Assembly: GCF_001598415.1 (NCBI RefSeq)
Contig: NZ_BCYX01000010.1
Coordinates: 1 to 64,000, forward strand
Direction: 5' to 3'
DNA: 64,000 bases
Source of the DNA: Sphingomonas mali NBRC 15500
GTDB lineage: Bacteria > Pseudomonadota > Alphaproteobacteria > Sphingomonadales > Sphingomonadaceae
In this document: piece after piece, positions 17,874 to 27,807 of the stretch
Layout of the letters: every line of letters starts with the position of its first letter
Numbering within the stretch: the first letter of the stretch is position 1
Translations under genes and position numbers: made by a program
Notes under the pieces: model-generated
What the model was told of the DNA's origin: nothing
Database searches by the model: none
The model's input: the letters and a program-made list of their open reading frames with translations, nothing else

Positions 17874-20147
17874 ATGTCCGACCTGTCCCGCCGCGATCTT
17901 CTCAAGGGCGCATCAGCGGTCGCGATGGTGTCGGCGGCATTGCCCGCGCTCGCCAAGGCGGTCCCCGCGACCGATCCGTTCATCGAACGGCTGATCGCCA
18001 AGATGAGCATCCAGGACAAAGCCGGGCAGCTGTCGATCTATTCCGATCCGCTGGCGGCGCGGACCGAAGGGCCGGTGCTCAATCCGGGCCTCGCCAAGCA
18101 AGGCATCGACGAGCTCAAGGCGCGGATCCGGCGGGGCGAGATCGTCGGGCTGTTCAATGGTATCGGCACGACGATCGGGCGCGAGCTGCAGAAAGTCGCG
18201 ATCGAGGAAAGCCCGAGCAAGATCCCGCTGATCTTCGCCGGGGACGTCATCCACGGGATGAAGACCTCGTTCCCCGTGCCGCTCGGCGAGTCCGCGAGCT
18301 TCGACCCCAGCCTCGCCGAGCGCACCGCGCGCGCCGCGGCGGTCGAGGCGTCGGCCAAGGGTATTCAATGGACCTTCGCGCCGATGGTCGATGTCGCGCG
18401 CGACCAGCGTTGGGGGCGTGTGGTCGAGGGATCGGGCGAGGACACCTGGCTCGGCGTCCAACTGGCACGCGCCCGCGTCCGCGGCTTCCAGGGCCCCGAC
18501 ATCCGCCGCGACGATTCGATGCTCGCCTGCCCCAAGCATTTCGCGGCCTATGGCGCCGTGCAGGGCGGGATGGAGTACAATACCGCCGACATTCCCGAGA
18601 CGACCCTGCGCGAAATCCATCTACCGGGGTTCAAGGCGGCGTTCGACGCCGGCGCGATCACCACCATGTCGAGCTTCAACGACATTGCCGGGGTGCCGTC
18701 GACCGCCAACCATTATCTGCTGACCGACATCCTGCGCGGCGAATGGGGATTCAAGGGCCTGGTGGTCAGCGATTACACCTCGGAAGAGGAATTGATCCTG
18801 CACGGCTATGCCGCCGACGGCCCCGATGCCGTGGTCAAGGCGCTGACCGCGGGGTGCGATATCTCGATGCAGTCGGGCCTCTATTGGAAGCACCTGCCCG
18901 ATCTCGTGAAGAGCGGCAGAATCCCGATGTCGGTGGTGGATACCGCGGTCCGCCGCGTGCTTTACGTCAAGAAGGCGATGGGGCTGTTCGCCAACCCGTA
19001 TCGCTCGCTCGATCCCGTGCGCGAGGCGCGCGATGTGCGCCGCCCCGACGCGATCGCGCTGGCGCGCGAGGCGGGCCGCAAGTCGATGGTGCTGCTCAAG
19101 AATGACGGCAATCTGCTGCCGCTCAAGAAGCAGGGCAAGATCGCCTTGATCGGGCCGGCGGTGAGCCAGAAGGGCGATTATCCCGGGCCCTGGGCCAATT
19201 TCCCGGATTACGAGAGCTGCGTGACGGTCGAGGAGGGGTTCCGCGCCGCGCTTGGCGATAAGGCCAAGCTCAGCGTCACGCGCGGCTCGGACTATGAGGC
19301 GCCGATCGACGGCGAGATCGACAAGGCGGTGCGCATGGCGAAGGACGCCGACGTCGTCGTGCTGCTGCTCGGCGAAAGCGCCAGCATGTCGGGCGAGGCG
19401 CAGGCGCGCGTCGATATCGGTATCCCCGCGCCGCAGCTCGCCTTGGCTGAGGCGGTCGCCGCGACCGGCAAGCCGATCGTCGTGCTGCTCCGCCACGGCC
19501 GTGCATTGGCGCTGACCGGTGCGGTCAGGAATGCGCCGGCGATCATGGCGACCTGGTTCCTCGGCTCGGAGACCGGCAATTCGATCGCCGACGTGGTGTT
19601 CGGCGATTACGCCCCCCAGGGGCGCCTGCCGGTGAGCTTCCCGCAAGCCTCCGGCCAGGAGCCGTTCTATTATAATCACCGCCGCACCGGACGCCCGCAG
19701 CTGACCGCGGACAAGGCCTATAAGGCGCGCTATCGCGAAGTGACCGACGAGCCGCTCTATCCGTTCGGGTTCGGTCTGACCTATTCGGTCGCGAGTTATT
19801 CGGCGACGAGCGTCAGCGCGGCGACCATCCCTTGGGCGGGATCGATCACCGTCACCGCGACGGTCACCAACACCGGCACGCGGGCAATGCACGAAGTCGC
19901 GCAGCTTTACATCAACGACAAGGTCGCGAGCCTGACCCAGCCAGTGCGCTCGCTGAAGGGGATGAAGCATCTCGACCTCGAGCCCGGCCAGAGCGCGACG
20001 GTGAGCTTCACGCTCAGCCGCGCCGATCTCGGCTTCGTCCATCCCGACAAGAAGAGCTATGCCGAGCCCGGCGCGTTCGATGTATGGATCGCGCCCAACG
20101 CGATGGCGGGCACCCCCGCCACCTTCGTCCTCAAGGCTGGAGCATAA
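17874..20147 (+). CDS. bglX: glycoside hydrolase family 3 beta-glucosidase (BglX-like), 757 aa
   Basis: Releases glucose from the non-reducing end of beta-linked gluco-oligosaccharides, probably in the periplasm. Seen: a twin-arginine signal (SRRDLLKGASAVAMVSAALPALA), suggesting export in folded form; the GH3 barrel with KHFAAYGAVQGG; the catalytic nucleophile Asp300 in GLVVSDYTS; the second alpha/beta domain (GKIALIGPAVSQKGDYPGPW); and a C-terminal fibronectin-type-III-like domain after YPFGFGLTYS. The length is typical of BglX. GGAG at 17862 supports the start. A GH31 gene follows after 2 bases, and two LacI-type dyads precede it. Confidence 0.94.
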   Translation: MSDLSRRDLLKGASAVAMVSAALPALAKAVPATDPFIERLIAKMSIQDKAGQLSIYSDPLAARTEGPVLNPGLAKQGIDELKARIRRGEIVGLFNGIGTTIGRELQKVAIEESPSKIPLIFAGDVIHGMKTSFPVPLGESASFDPSLAERTARAAAVEASAKGIQWTFAPMVDVARDQRWGRVVEGSGEDTWLGVQLARARVRGFQGPDIRRDDSMLACPKHFAAYGAVQGGMEYNTADIPETTLREIHLPGFKAAFDAGAITTMSSFNDIAGVPSTANHYLLTDILRGEWGFKGLVVSDYTSEEELILHGYAADGPDAVVKALTAGCDISMQSGLYWKHLPDLVKSGRIPMSVVDTAVRRVLYVKKAMGLFANPYRSLDPVREARDVRRPDAIALAREAGRKSMVLLKNDGNLLPLKKQGKIALIGPAVSQKGDYPGPWANFPDYESCVTVEEGFRAALGDKAKLSVTRGSDYEAPIDGEIDKAVRMAKDADVVVLLLGESASMSGEAQARVDIGIPAPQLALAEAVAATGKPIVVLLRHGRALALTGAVRNAPAIMATWFLGSETGNSIADVVFGDYAPQGRLPVSFPQASGQEPFYYNHRRTGRPQLTADKAYKARYREVTDEPLYPFGFGLTYSVASYSATSVSAATIPWAGSITVTATVTNTGTRAMHEVAQLYINDKVASLTQPVRSLKGMKHLDLEPGQSATVSFTLSRADLGFVHPDKKSYAEPGAFDVWIAPNAMAGTPATFVLKAGA

Positions 20148-20149
20148 CC

Positions 20150-22549
20150 TTGCGCCTCAGGCACCTGATCCTCGCCACCGCCGCTCTGGCTCTGCCCGGT
20201 GTGGCGGCGGCGAAGTCCGTCGATCATTACACCGCCTCCGCCAACGGCATCAAAATCGAGATCAGCGCGCCGCGCGCCGACATCATCCGCTTCCGTGCGG
20301 GCGAGGGGGCCTTGCCCGAGGACGCCTCTTGGGCCGTGCTCCCGCAATCGCGCGAGACCCGCGTCCCGCTGGTGGTGAGCGACAAGGGCGACGCTACCGA
20401 AATCCGCACCTCGCAACTGATCGTCCGCGTCGACGACAAGTCGCTGGCGATCACTATCACCGACCTCACCGGCAAGACGATCCTGGCCGATGCCGCTGGC
20501 ACCCCGATCCGCTTCGACAATGGCGGTTTTCGCGTCCGCAAGGCGATGCCCAATGACGAGCATTTCTTCGGCCTCGGCGACAAGACCGGCCCGCTCGATC
20601 GGCGCGGCGGCGCCTATACCTTCTGGAACACCGACCAGTTCGGCTATTCGCCCGCGACCGACCCGATCTACAAGTCGATCCCCTTCGTCATCGGCCTGAA
20701 CGAAGCCGGCGGCACCTACGGCCTGTTCATGGACAATAGCTGGCGCGGCTTCATGGATCTCGGCAAGTCCGAGCGCGCGGCCTTCTCGTTCGGCGCCGAA
20801 GGCGGCGGGGTCGATTATTACGTGATGACCGGGGCGACGCCCAAGGACGTGGTCCAGGATTACGCCTACCTCACCGGCCCCGCGCCGCTGACGCCGAAAT
20901 GGGCGCTCGGCTTCCAGCAATCGCGCTGGAGCTACATGACCCAGGTCCAGGCGCAGGGCATCGCCGACCGCCTGCGCAACGACAAGATTCCGGCCGACGT
21001 GCTGTGGCTCGACATCGATTATCAGGACAGGAACCGCCCGTTCACCGTCGACAAGAAGGCCTATCCTGACCTGCCCGGGCTGGTGAGCAAGCTCGACGCG
21101 ATGAAGATGAAATTGGTGGTCATCACCGACCTCCACATCGCGAGCGCGCCCAACCAGGGCTATGCGCCCTATGACAGCGGCATGGCGGCGGACGTGTTCA
21201 TGAAGAACCCCGACGGCACGCCGTTCGTCGGCCCGGTCTGGCCGGGTCCTGCGGTGTTCCCCGATTTCACCCAGGCCAAGGCGCGCGAGTGGTGGGGGCG
21301 GAACTATGCCGAGTTCATCGGCATGGGCGTCGCCGGCTTCTGGAACGACATGAATGAGCCGGCGGTGTTCAATTCGCCGACCAAGACCATGCCGATCGAC
21401 GTGGTCAACACGATCGACTCGCCGGGCTTCAAGACGCGCAAGACGACCCAGGCCGAGACGCACAACATCACCGGCATGCTCAATTCCTGCGCGACCTATG
21501 AAGGCGTGAAGAAGCTCGCGCCCGACCGCCGGCCGTTCGTGATGACCCGCGCCTCCTATGCCGGCGGCCAGCGCTGTTCGGCGACCTGGACCGGCGACAA
21601 CACATCGAGTTGGGCGCATCTGTCGCTGTCGACGACGCAGCTCTCCAGCCTCGGCCTGTCAGGCTTTGCCTATTCCGGCGCTGACATTGGCGGCTTCGCC
21701 GGCAACGCGCCGTCGCCGGAATTGCTCACGCGATGGATCGAAGTGGGCGCGTTCAACCCGATCATGCGCGACCATTACCAGAAGGGGAAACCCGAACAGG
21801 AAGTATGGGTGCACGGCGCGCAGCAGGAGAATATCCGGCGGCGCTATATCGAGGAACGCTATCGGTTGATGCCGTACCTCTACGGCCTGGCCGAGGAGAA
21901 TAGCCGCACCGGTCTGCCGCTGATGCGCCCGGTCGTGCTCGAATATCCCGCGGTGGTGAAGGGCGGCGATCGCGTCGGCGGCACCGAGGACCAGTTCATG
22001 CTCGGGCGCGATCTGCTGATCGCGCAGCCGCAGACCTGGGAATCGGCCGCGCCATATGACGTCGGCCTGCCCGGCGTCGGCTGGTACGATTACTGGACCG
22101 GCGAGCAGGTCCAGGGTGCGTCGGTCAGGGAAACGCCGCGGCTCGACCGCTTGCCGGTATTCGTTCGTCCCGGCGCGATCATCCCGCGCCAGCCGCTGGT
22201 CCAGTCGACTGGCGAGACGCCGAAAGGGGCGCTGGAGATCAACGTCTATCCGGGCAATGATTGCTCAGGATCGCTCTATCTCGATGACGGGGTCAGCTTC
22301 GCCTATCAGCGCGGTGGCTTCCTGCGCCAGGCTATCCGCTGCGACGCGGGTTCGCTCAGTTTCGATCCGCGCAGCGGCGGCTACAAGCCGTGGTGGACCG
22401 GGTTCGACGTGGTGATCCACGGCTGGAAGGGCGGCGTGCCCAAGGTGGCGATGGGATCGAAGCGCATCGCCGCGCGCGTGGCCGACGGCGCGCTGCGCTT
22501 CTCGCTCCCCGATCTGCCCAGGGGAGCCCGGATCGCTATCCAGCAATGA
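20150..22549 (+). CDS. glycoside hydrolase family 31 (alpha-glucosidase-type), 799 aa, TTG start
   Basis: GH31 enzymes are retaining hydrolases acting mostly on alpha-glucosides or alpha-xylosides. Seen: a signal peptide ending in GVAAA; an N-terminal beta domain; the barrel signature WLDIDYQDRNRPF; the nucleophile Asp400 in GFWNDMNEPAVF; and the acid/base Asp483 in TWTGDNTSSW. The start is TTG at 20150, two bases after the GH3 stop and with GGAG eight bases upstream. The longer frame from 19832 overlaps the GH3 gene and is rejected. The last bases overlap the next ATG (ATGA), so the operon is translationally coupled. The pairing of alpha- and beta-specific enzymes suggests a mixed-linkage substrate, or a GH31 with unusual specificity. 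Confidence 0.93.
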   Translation: MRLRHLILATAALALPGVAAAKSVDHYTASANGIKIEISAPRADIIRFRAGEGALPEDASWAVLPQSRETRVPLVVSDKGDATEIRTSQLIVRVDDKSLAITITDLTGKTILADAAGTPIRFDNGGFRVRKAMPNDEHFFGLGDKTGPLDRRGGAYTFWNTDQFGYSPATDPIYKSIPFVIGLNEAGGTYGLFMDNSWRGFMDLGKSERAAFSFGAEGGGVDYYVMTGATPKDVVQDYAYLTGPAPLTPKWALGFQQSRWSYMTQVQAQGIADRLRNDKIPADVLWLDIDYQDRNRPFTVDKKAYPDLPGLVSKLDAMKMKLVVITDLHIASAPNQGYAPYDSGMAADVFMKNPDGTPFVGPVWPGPAVFPDFTQAKAREWWGRNYAEFIGMGVAGFWNDMNEPAVFNSPTKTMPIDVVNTIDSPGFKTRKTTQAETHNITGMLNSCATYEGVKKLAPDRRPFVMTRASYAGGQRCSATWTGDNTSSWAHLSLSTTQLSSLGLSGFAYSGADIGGFAGNAPSPELLTRWIEVGAFNPIMRDHYQKGKPEQEVWVHGAQQENIRRRYIEERYRLMPYLYGLAEENSRTGLPLMRPVVLEYPAVVKGGDRVGGTEDQFMLGRDLLIAQPQTWESAAPYDVGLPGVGWYDYWTGEQVQGASVRETPRLDRLPVFVRPGAIIPRQPLVQSTGETPKGALEINVYPGNDCSGSLYLDDGVSFAYQRGGFLRQAIRCDAGSLSFDPRSGGYKPWWTGFDVVIHGWKGGVPKVAMGSKRIAARVADGALRFSLPDLPRGARIAIQQ

Positions 22550-23220
22550 CGCCGGAGCTGCGCCACGTCGGCGAGGCCCAGAGCCCCGTGGTCGTCATCG
22601 ACGACTTTACCGGCGCGGTGGATGACGTGGTCGAGCTGGCTGCGGCGATGGCGCCGTTCCCGTCGAGCAGCGGAACCTATTATCCCGGGCTGCGGCGTCC
22701 GATCACGGTCGGGGACGCAGCTTATGGCTATGTCGAGCGCCTGCTTCAGGCCGCGGGGCCGTTCGTCGGCGGAGGCTTCGACGTCGACACGTTCGAGTTG
22801 CTCGAGGCCAGCTTCTCGATGGTGACCGTGGCGCCCGGTACGCTCGATCCCGCGCAACGCGCCCCGCATTTCGATTCGACCGATCCCGATTATCTCGCGG
22901 TGCTTCACTATCTGAGCGACACGCCGGGCACGGCCTTCTTTCGCCAGCGTGAGACGGGAATCGAACTGGTCGATGACGGCAATCTGAAAAGGTTCGTCGC
23001 GACGGCACGGCGAGTCAGTCGCGACCTGTCCGGCTATACCTACGGTTCCAACCAGCATTACGACCAGATCGGGCAGGTCGAAGGCGTGCGCGATCGGCTG
23101 GCGATCTATCGCGGGTCGATGCTCCATTCGGGGATCATTCCGCCCGACATGATCTTCAGTGCCGATCCGCGCCTGGGGCGGCTGACCGCCAACATCTTCA
23201 TCAAGGGCCGCAGAGGATAA
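22546..23220 (+). CDS. DUF6445 family protein, 224 aa
   Basis: A soluble protein without signal peptide that I place in DUF6445 by its overall pattern: VVVIDDFTGAVDDVVELA at the start, TYYPGLRRPI, PHFDSTDPDYLAVLHYLSD and LHSGIIPPDMIFSADPRLGRLTANIF. The PHFD ... H-S-G-I spacing recalls 2-oxoglutarate/Fe oxygenase folds, but this is inference and no biochemical function is established. Members typically occur beside TonB receptors and flavin halogenase-family genes in Sphingomonadales and Caulobacterales, as here. It starts at an ATG overlapping the GH31 stop and ends 1 base before the next start, so it belongs to the glycosidase operon. Confidence 0.75.
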   Translation: MTPELRHVGEAQSPVVVIDDFTGAVDDVVELAAAMAPFPSSSGTYYPGLRRPITVGDAAYGYVERLLQAAGPFVGGGFDVDTFELLEASFSMVTVAPGTLDPAQRAPHFDSTDPDYLAVLHYLSDTPGTAFFRQRETGIELVDDGNLKRFVATARRVSRDLSGYTYGSNQHYDQIGQVEGVRDRLAIYRGSMLHSGIIPPDMIFSADPRLGRLTANIFIKGRRG

Positions 23221-23221
23221 T

Positions 23222-25411
23222 ATGAGATTTGCCATCCTGCTCGCCAGCGCCACCATTGTGTCGCTCGGCAGCGCCGCCCTCGCCAATTCGGTCTATGAGC
23301 GTCACGTCGTGTTCGACAATACGCGTGGAACCGGTTGGTATCTCTATTCGGCCGGAGAGGCGGTGGCGCCGAGCCGTATCGAGCTCGTCAATGGCAAGCT
23401 TCCGCTCGAGACCAAGGTCACGCATTCGCCGCCCAATGCGATCCGGCTGAGCTGGACGTCGAAGCAGGGGGGGAATTGGTGGGCGTCGATCGAGACCGCG
23501 CGGATCTGGGGAACGCAGACCGATTTCAGCGGCGATGCGCTGACTTTCTGGGTCTATGCCGACAGCAACATCGACGCGGGATCGAGCCCACGCATCCTCC
23601 TCGGTGATCTGAAGGGCGTGAGTAATCCGGCGATCGATCTGATCGGCTCACTGCCCAAAATTCCGGCGAAGACGTGGACCAAGGTCGTCCTGCCCTTCGC
23701 CGGTTTCAAAGGGGCGACGGAAGGCACCAGCGACGAGAAGTTCGACCCCGGCCAATTCGCGCGGATGACGATCGTCCAGGGCCTCGACGACGGTCGGCCG
23801 CATTCGATGGTGATCGACGATGTCCGTGTCGAGAACGCCGCGACGGCGGATGCCACTCCGCCGGCCGCGCCGGCCGCGCTGACCGCGCGTGGATTCGAGC
23901 GCCACGTCGAATTGTCGTGGGTGGCGAGTCCATCGTCCGACACCGAAAGCTACCGCATCTACCGCTCGGTCGGCGGCAAGCCGTTCGAATGGGTCGCGAG
24001 CCAGCGCGTCGGCTGGAACCGCTATCAGGATTTCGTCGAGCCGGTCGGGGTCAAGCCGGCCTATCGCATCACCGCGGTCGATGCGGCGGGCAACGAGAGC
24101 CCGGTCACGCCGACGGTCAAGGCGCAGACGCGTGCGATGACCGACGACCAGCTGATGACGATGATCCAGGAAGCGCAATTCCGTTATTATTGGGACGGCG
24201 CGCATCCCAAGGCCGGGATGGGGCTCGAGATCACCCCGGGCAATCCCGATCAGGTCGCGATGGGCGGATCAGGATTCGGGGTGATGGCGCTGATCGTCGG
24301 CACCGACCGCGGCTTCGTAACGCGGGCCCAGGGCGCCGAGCGGATGCTCAAGATCGTTCGCTTCCTCAAATCGGCCGATCGCTTCCACGGCGTGTGGCCG
24401 CATTTCCTCAATGGCAATACCGGCAAGGTCATGCCCGTGTTCGGCAAGTACGATGACGGCGGCGACCTGATCGAGACTGCGTTCATGATGCAGGGCCTGC
24501 TCACCGCGCGGCAATATTTCACCCGCGACACGCCCGCCGAACGCGAAATCCGCGACACGATCACGTCCTTATGGAAGGGCGTCGAATAGGACTGGTACCG
24601 CCAGAAACCCGACAGCGACTTCCTCTATTGGCATTGGTCGCCCGATTACGGCTTCCACATCAATCATCCGCTGATCGGCTGGAACGAATCGGCGATCGCC
24701 TACATCCTCGGTATCGCCTCGCCGACCCACGGGGTACCGGCGAGCCTGTGGCATAGCGGCTGGGCGGGGACTTCGCCGCTGGCGGTCAACTATCGTCAGG
24801 GTTGGAGCCGGACGACCGACGGCGACCATTTCGTCAACGGCCACAGTTATTATGGCTACAAACTCGAGGTCGGCGAGGGGAATGGCGCGGAACTGTTCTT
24901 CACCCAATTCTCGTTCCTGGGTTTCGACCCGCGCGGCAAGCGCGACGCCTATACCAACTATTTCAAGAACAACCGCAATATCGCGCTGATCAGCCATGCG
25001 TATGCGATCGAGAATCCTCGTAAATGGACCGGCTATGGCGACGACGCATGGGGCCAGTCGGCGGGCGTGAATACGGGTGGCGGCCGCGCCCAGCCGCGCG
25101 ACGATAACGGTACGATCACGGTCCATGCCGCGCTCGGCTCGATGCCCTACACGCCCGAGGAATCGCTGAAGGCGCTACGCCATTACTATCGCGACCTCGG
25201 GCCGCGCATCTACGGCACCTATGGCTTTTCGGATTCGTTCAACCAGAGCCAGGGTTTCTATGACGAAGCCTATATGGCGCTCGACCAGGCGCAGACCGTG
25301 GCGATGATCGAGAATTACCGGACCGGATTGTTGTGGAAGCTGTTCATGTCGAACCCGGAAATCCAGCCGGCGCTCGACAAGATCGGGTTCAAGCCCGACC
25401 CCACGCCCTAG
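23222..25411 (+). pseudogene. GH144-like glucanase (glycoamylase domain, PF10091-type) interrupted by an in-frame TAG
   Basis: Seen: signal peptide; a carbohydrate-binding-like beta domain (about 20-215); a fibronectin type III domain (about 218-305); and the catalytic domain starting at MIQEAQFRYYWDGAHP. At 24587-24589 the frame meets TAG (codon 456, ...KGVE-stop-DWYRQKP), then continues with a perfect family match (FLYWHWSPDYGFHINHPLIG, QSQGFYDEAYMALDQAQ) to a normal stop at 25411. The broken codon falls where Trp (TGG) is expected, so one G-to-A change explains it. Known: GH144 enzymes are endo-beta-1,2-glucanases. The first 455 codons would give a protein without a complete active site. 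A sequencing error or amber suppression is possible. It is the last gene of the glycosidase operon. Confidence 0.85.
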
Positions 25412-25451
25412 AATCGTTTTCAGCGTCGCTCGGCCGGCAACTCTAGGACAA

Positions 25452-26105
25452 TCAACCGCGGTTCGCGGCGATCCAGCGGGCAATCGCGTCGAGCGGGATC
25501 GGGGTGTTGAAGGCGAGCCCGGCATTGCTCGAATCGTGCCAGCGCGCCGTGCCTTCGATCGGCGGCAGGCCAGTCACCGACAGCACGATCGGCCCGTCGA
25601 TCTTTTCCCAGACATTGGGGTCGGCCGAGGTGATGCGCGCGCCGCCCTGCGAGATGTCGCGCAGGTCGACGGCATAATAATGCGCGCCGCAGCGCAGGCG
25701 CCCGCGCGCCGCGATGTTGATGCGCGGTGCGCGTGCGTGGAAACCCGGCGCGGGATCCTCGTCGCCGCCCAGCACCATCGGCACGTCGATATCGTCGTCG
25801 AATTGCATGCCGATCCGATTCTCGCGCCGCCATACGACATGGCCCGAGGCGCGGTGCCCGGATTTGAACTCGGCGATCAGCAGGTCGCCGATCGTCAGGT
25901 CGGACCAGATATTTGCCATCAACCCGCCCGCGGAGATGTTGCGGACCAGGCAGAGTTCCTCGCCATGGCGCGTATGCAGCTTGGCGACACGCATGACCGC
26001 GATATGGCGCGCGCCGTGGCGGCGTTCCGCATCGAGTGCGGCTGCGCTCGACGGCATACTGCCGCGGGGCGCATCGTCGTGCGATTCGAACATGCGGCCC
26101 TCCAC
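25452..26105 (-). CDS. tandem PilZ domain protein, 217 aa
   Basis: PilZ domains bind the second messenger cyclic di-GMP. Two copies are visible, each with both binding motifs: R29-x3-R33 with N56-I-S-A-G-G, and R134-x3-R138 with D150-I-S-Q-G-G. There is no signal peptide, membrane segment or output domain, so it is a stand-alone cytoplasmic adaptor that could report c-di-GMP to motility or polysaccharide machinery. The start may be ATG 26105 or ATG 26093 (MFESHDD). It converges on the GH144-like gene and shares the 298-base divergent gap 26106-26403 with the peptidase gene; nothing else is visible in that gap. Confidence 0.88.
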   Translation of the reverse strand: MEGRMFESHDDAPRGSMPSSAAALDAERRHGARHIAVMRVAKLHTRHGEELCLVRNISAGGLMANIWSDLTIGDLLIAEFKSGHRASGHVVWRRENRIGMQFDDDIDVPMVLGGDEDPAPGFHARAPRINIAARGRLRCGAHYYAVDLRDISQGGARITSADPNVWEKIDGPIVLSVTGLPPIEGTARWHDSSNAGLAFNTPIPLDAIARWIAANRG

Positions 26106-26403
26106 TTCGAAACGTCACTCCAACGGTACCTGCGCTCACCACGACAACGGGCAGCCGGCTCCAACTTCGTCCTACGCGATACACTTCCGGCGGGGCCGCG
26201 TCTCCTCCGGGAAAGTCCCATTGGCCGCAGTCCACCGGTGTCCACTCTGACGCGGGTTTGTTAATGAAGTGCTGACGGGCGGCTCAAGTAACGGCGATTG
26301 TGACGAAAAACCCTCGAATGAGCGATTTCTGCGCACGATTGTTACGCTTGCCCCGCAACAGCGGATGGTCGAAAGTCGCATTCGAACAACAAAGGGATGG
26401 TCG

Positions 26404-27801
26404 ATGAACAAGCTCGGACTGGCCGCGATGGCGGCGGCGTTGGTGGCAACGGCGGGTGCGGCGGCCCCCAAGACGACGGCGCATCCCCAGGCCGAAACAG
26501 AGGCGCTCGAGCTCGCCAAAAAAGCGATCGCGTTGCGGTCGGTGACGGGCCCGAACAACCAGACGCCGCAGGTCGCGGCGCTCTACAAGGCGGCTTTGGT
26601 CGCCGGTGGTTTCGCCGACAAGGATATCGAGATCACCCCGGTCGACGATACCGCATATCTGATCGCGACCTGGCCGGGCAGCGATCCCAAGCTCAAGCCT
26701 TTGGTCATTTCGGGCCATATGGACGTGGTCGAGGCCAAGCCGTCCGACTGGCAACGCGATCCGTTCACTCCAGTGGTCGAGAATGGCTATCTGTTCGGCC
26801 GCGGCGCGACCGACATGAAGCTCGACGGCACGATGGCGATCGCCGCGCTCAACGAACTGCGCCGTGAGGGCTACAAGCCCAAGCGGACGATCGTCATCGA
26901 ATTTTCAGGCGACGAGGAAACGCGGATGAAAACCTCGGCGATCATCGCCGAGAAGCTCAAGAATGCCGACCTCGTCCTTAATATCGACGGGGGCGGCGGC
27001 ATTCTCGACGAAAAGACCGCCAAGCCCAAATACTGGACCTGGCAGGGCGCGGAAAAGACCTATGCCGATTTCGAGCTGACCGTGACCAATCCCGGCGGCC
27101 ATTCCTCGGCGCCGCGGCCGGTCAACGCGATCGTCGAATTGTCGCAGGCGCTCGAGAAGATCGGTGCCTATCATTTCAAGCCCGAGCTGAGCGATTTGAC
27201 GCGCGAGGCGCTGAGCAAGGCCGCGCCGTATGAGGAGCCCGACGTGGGCGCGGCGCTCAAGGCGTTCGTCGCCAATCCCAATGACGAAAAGGCGCTGGCG
27301 GTACTGCGCAACAACCCGAGTACGGTTGGACGGATCGGCACGACCTGCGTGCCGACGATGGTCAATGGCGGCCACGCCATCAACGCGCTGCCGCAAAAGG
27401 CGACGGCCAATATCAATTGCCGGATCTTCCCGGGCCATAAGCCCGCCGACATCATGGCCGAGCTGCAGCAGGTCGCGGGCGATCCCGCGATCGCGTTCAA
27501 GGACGTGACCGAAGGCTCGGTCGCCAACGACGCCTCGCCGATGCGCCCCGACTTCATCGCGGCCGTGAATCGCGCGATGGGCAAGGTCTATCCTGGTGTG
27601 CCGGTCTTCCCGGCGATGTCGTCGGGCGCGTCGGACAGCATGTGGTTCCGCTATCACAACGTGCCGAGCTATGGCGCCAGCCCGACCTTCATCAAGGAAT
27701 CGGAGGATTTCAGCCACGGGCTGAACGAGCGCACCCCGATCAGCAACATCGCCCCGGGGATCGATTATTATCTGTCGCTGTTCGCCGATCTGACGAAATA
27801 G
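26404..27801 (+). CDS. secreted M20 family metallopeptidase, 465 aa
   Basis: Zinc-dependent amino- or carboxypeptidase of the M20/M25/M40 group. Seen: signal peptide 1-21 (ending in GAAA); metal-binding motifs VISGHMDVVEA, GRGATDMKLDG and EFSGDEE; the dimerisation/lid domain after NPGGHSSAPRP; and the late metal ligand in SEDFSHGLNER. All expected ligands are present. The upstream open frame from 26269 is read-through; AAAGGGA about 10 bases before ATG 26404 supports this start. Exported, so it probably trims peptides in the periplasm. Monocistronic; a 330-bp inverted-repeat element begins 7 bases after its stop. Confidence 0.92.
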   Translation: MNKLGLAAMAAALVATAGAAAPKTTAHPQAETEALELAKKAIALRSVTGPNNQTPQVAALYKAALVAGGFADKDIEITPVDDTAYLIATWPGSDPKLKPLVISGHMDVVEAKPSDWQRDPFTPVVENGYLFGRGATDMKLDGTMAIAALNELRREGYKPKRTIVIEFSGDEETRMKTSAIIAEKLKNADLVLNIDGGGGILDEKTAKPKYWTWQGAEKTYADFELTVTNPGGHSSAPRPVNAIVELSQALEKIGAYHFKPELSDLTREALSKAAPYEEPDVGAALKAFVANPNDEKALAVLRNNPSTVGRIGTTCVPTMVNGGHAINALPQKATANINCRIFPGHKPADIMAELQQVAGDPAIAFKDVTEGSVANDASPMRPDFIAAVNRAMGKVYPGVPVFPAMSSGASDSMWFRYHNVPSYGASPTFIKESEDFSHGLNERTPISNIAPGIDYYLSLFADLTK

Positions 27802-27807
27802 GTCGTC

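Noticed and set aside
24587..24589. TAG read as pyrrolysine or a programmed recoding site
   Set aside because: No pyl genes or recoding structure seen; the expected residue is Trp, so a point mutation or sequence error is simpler.
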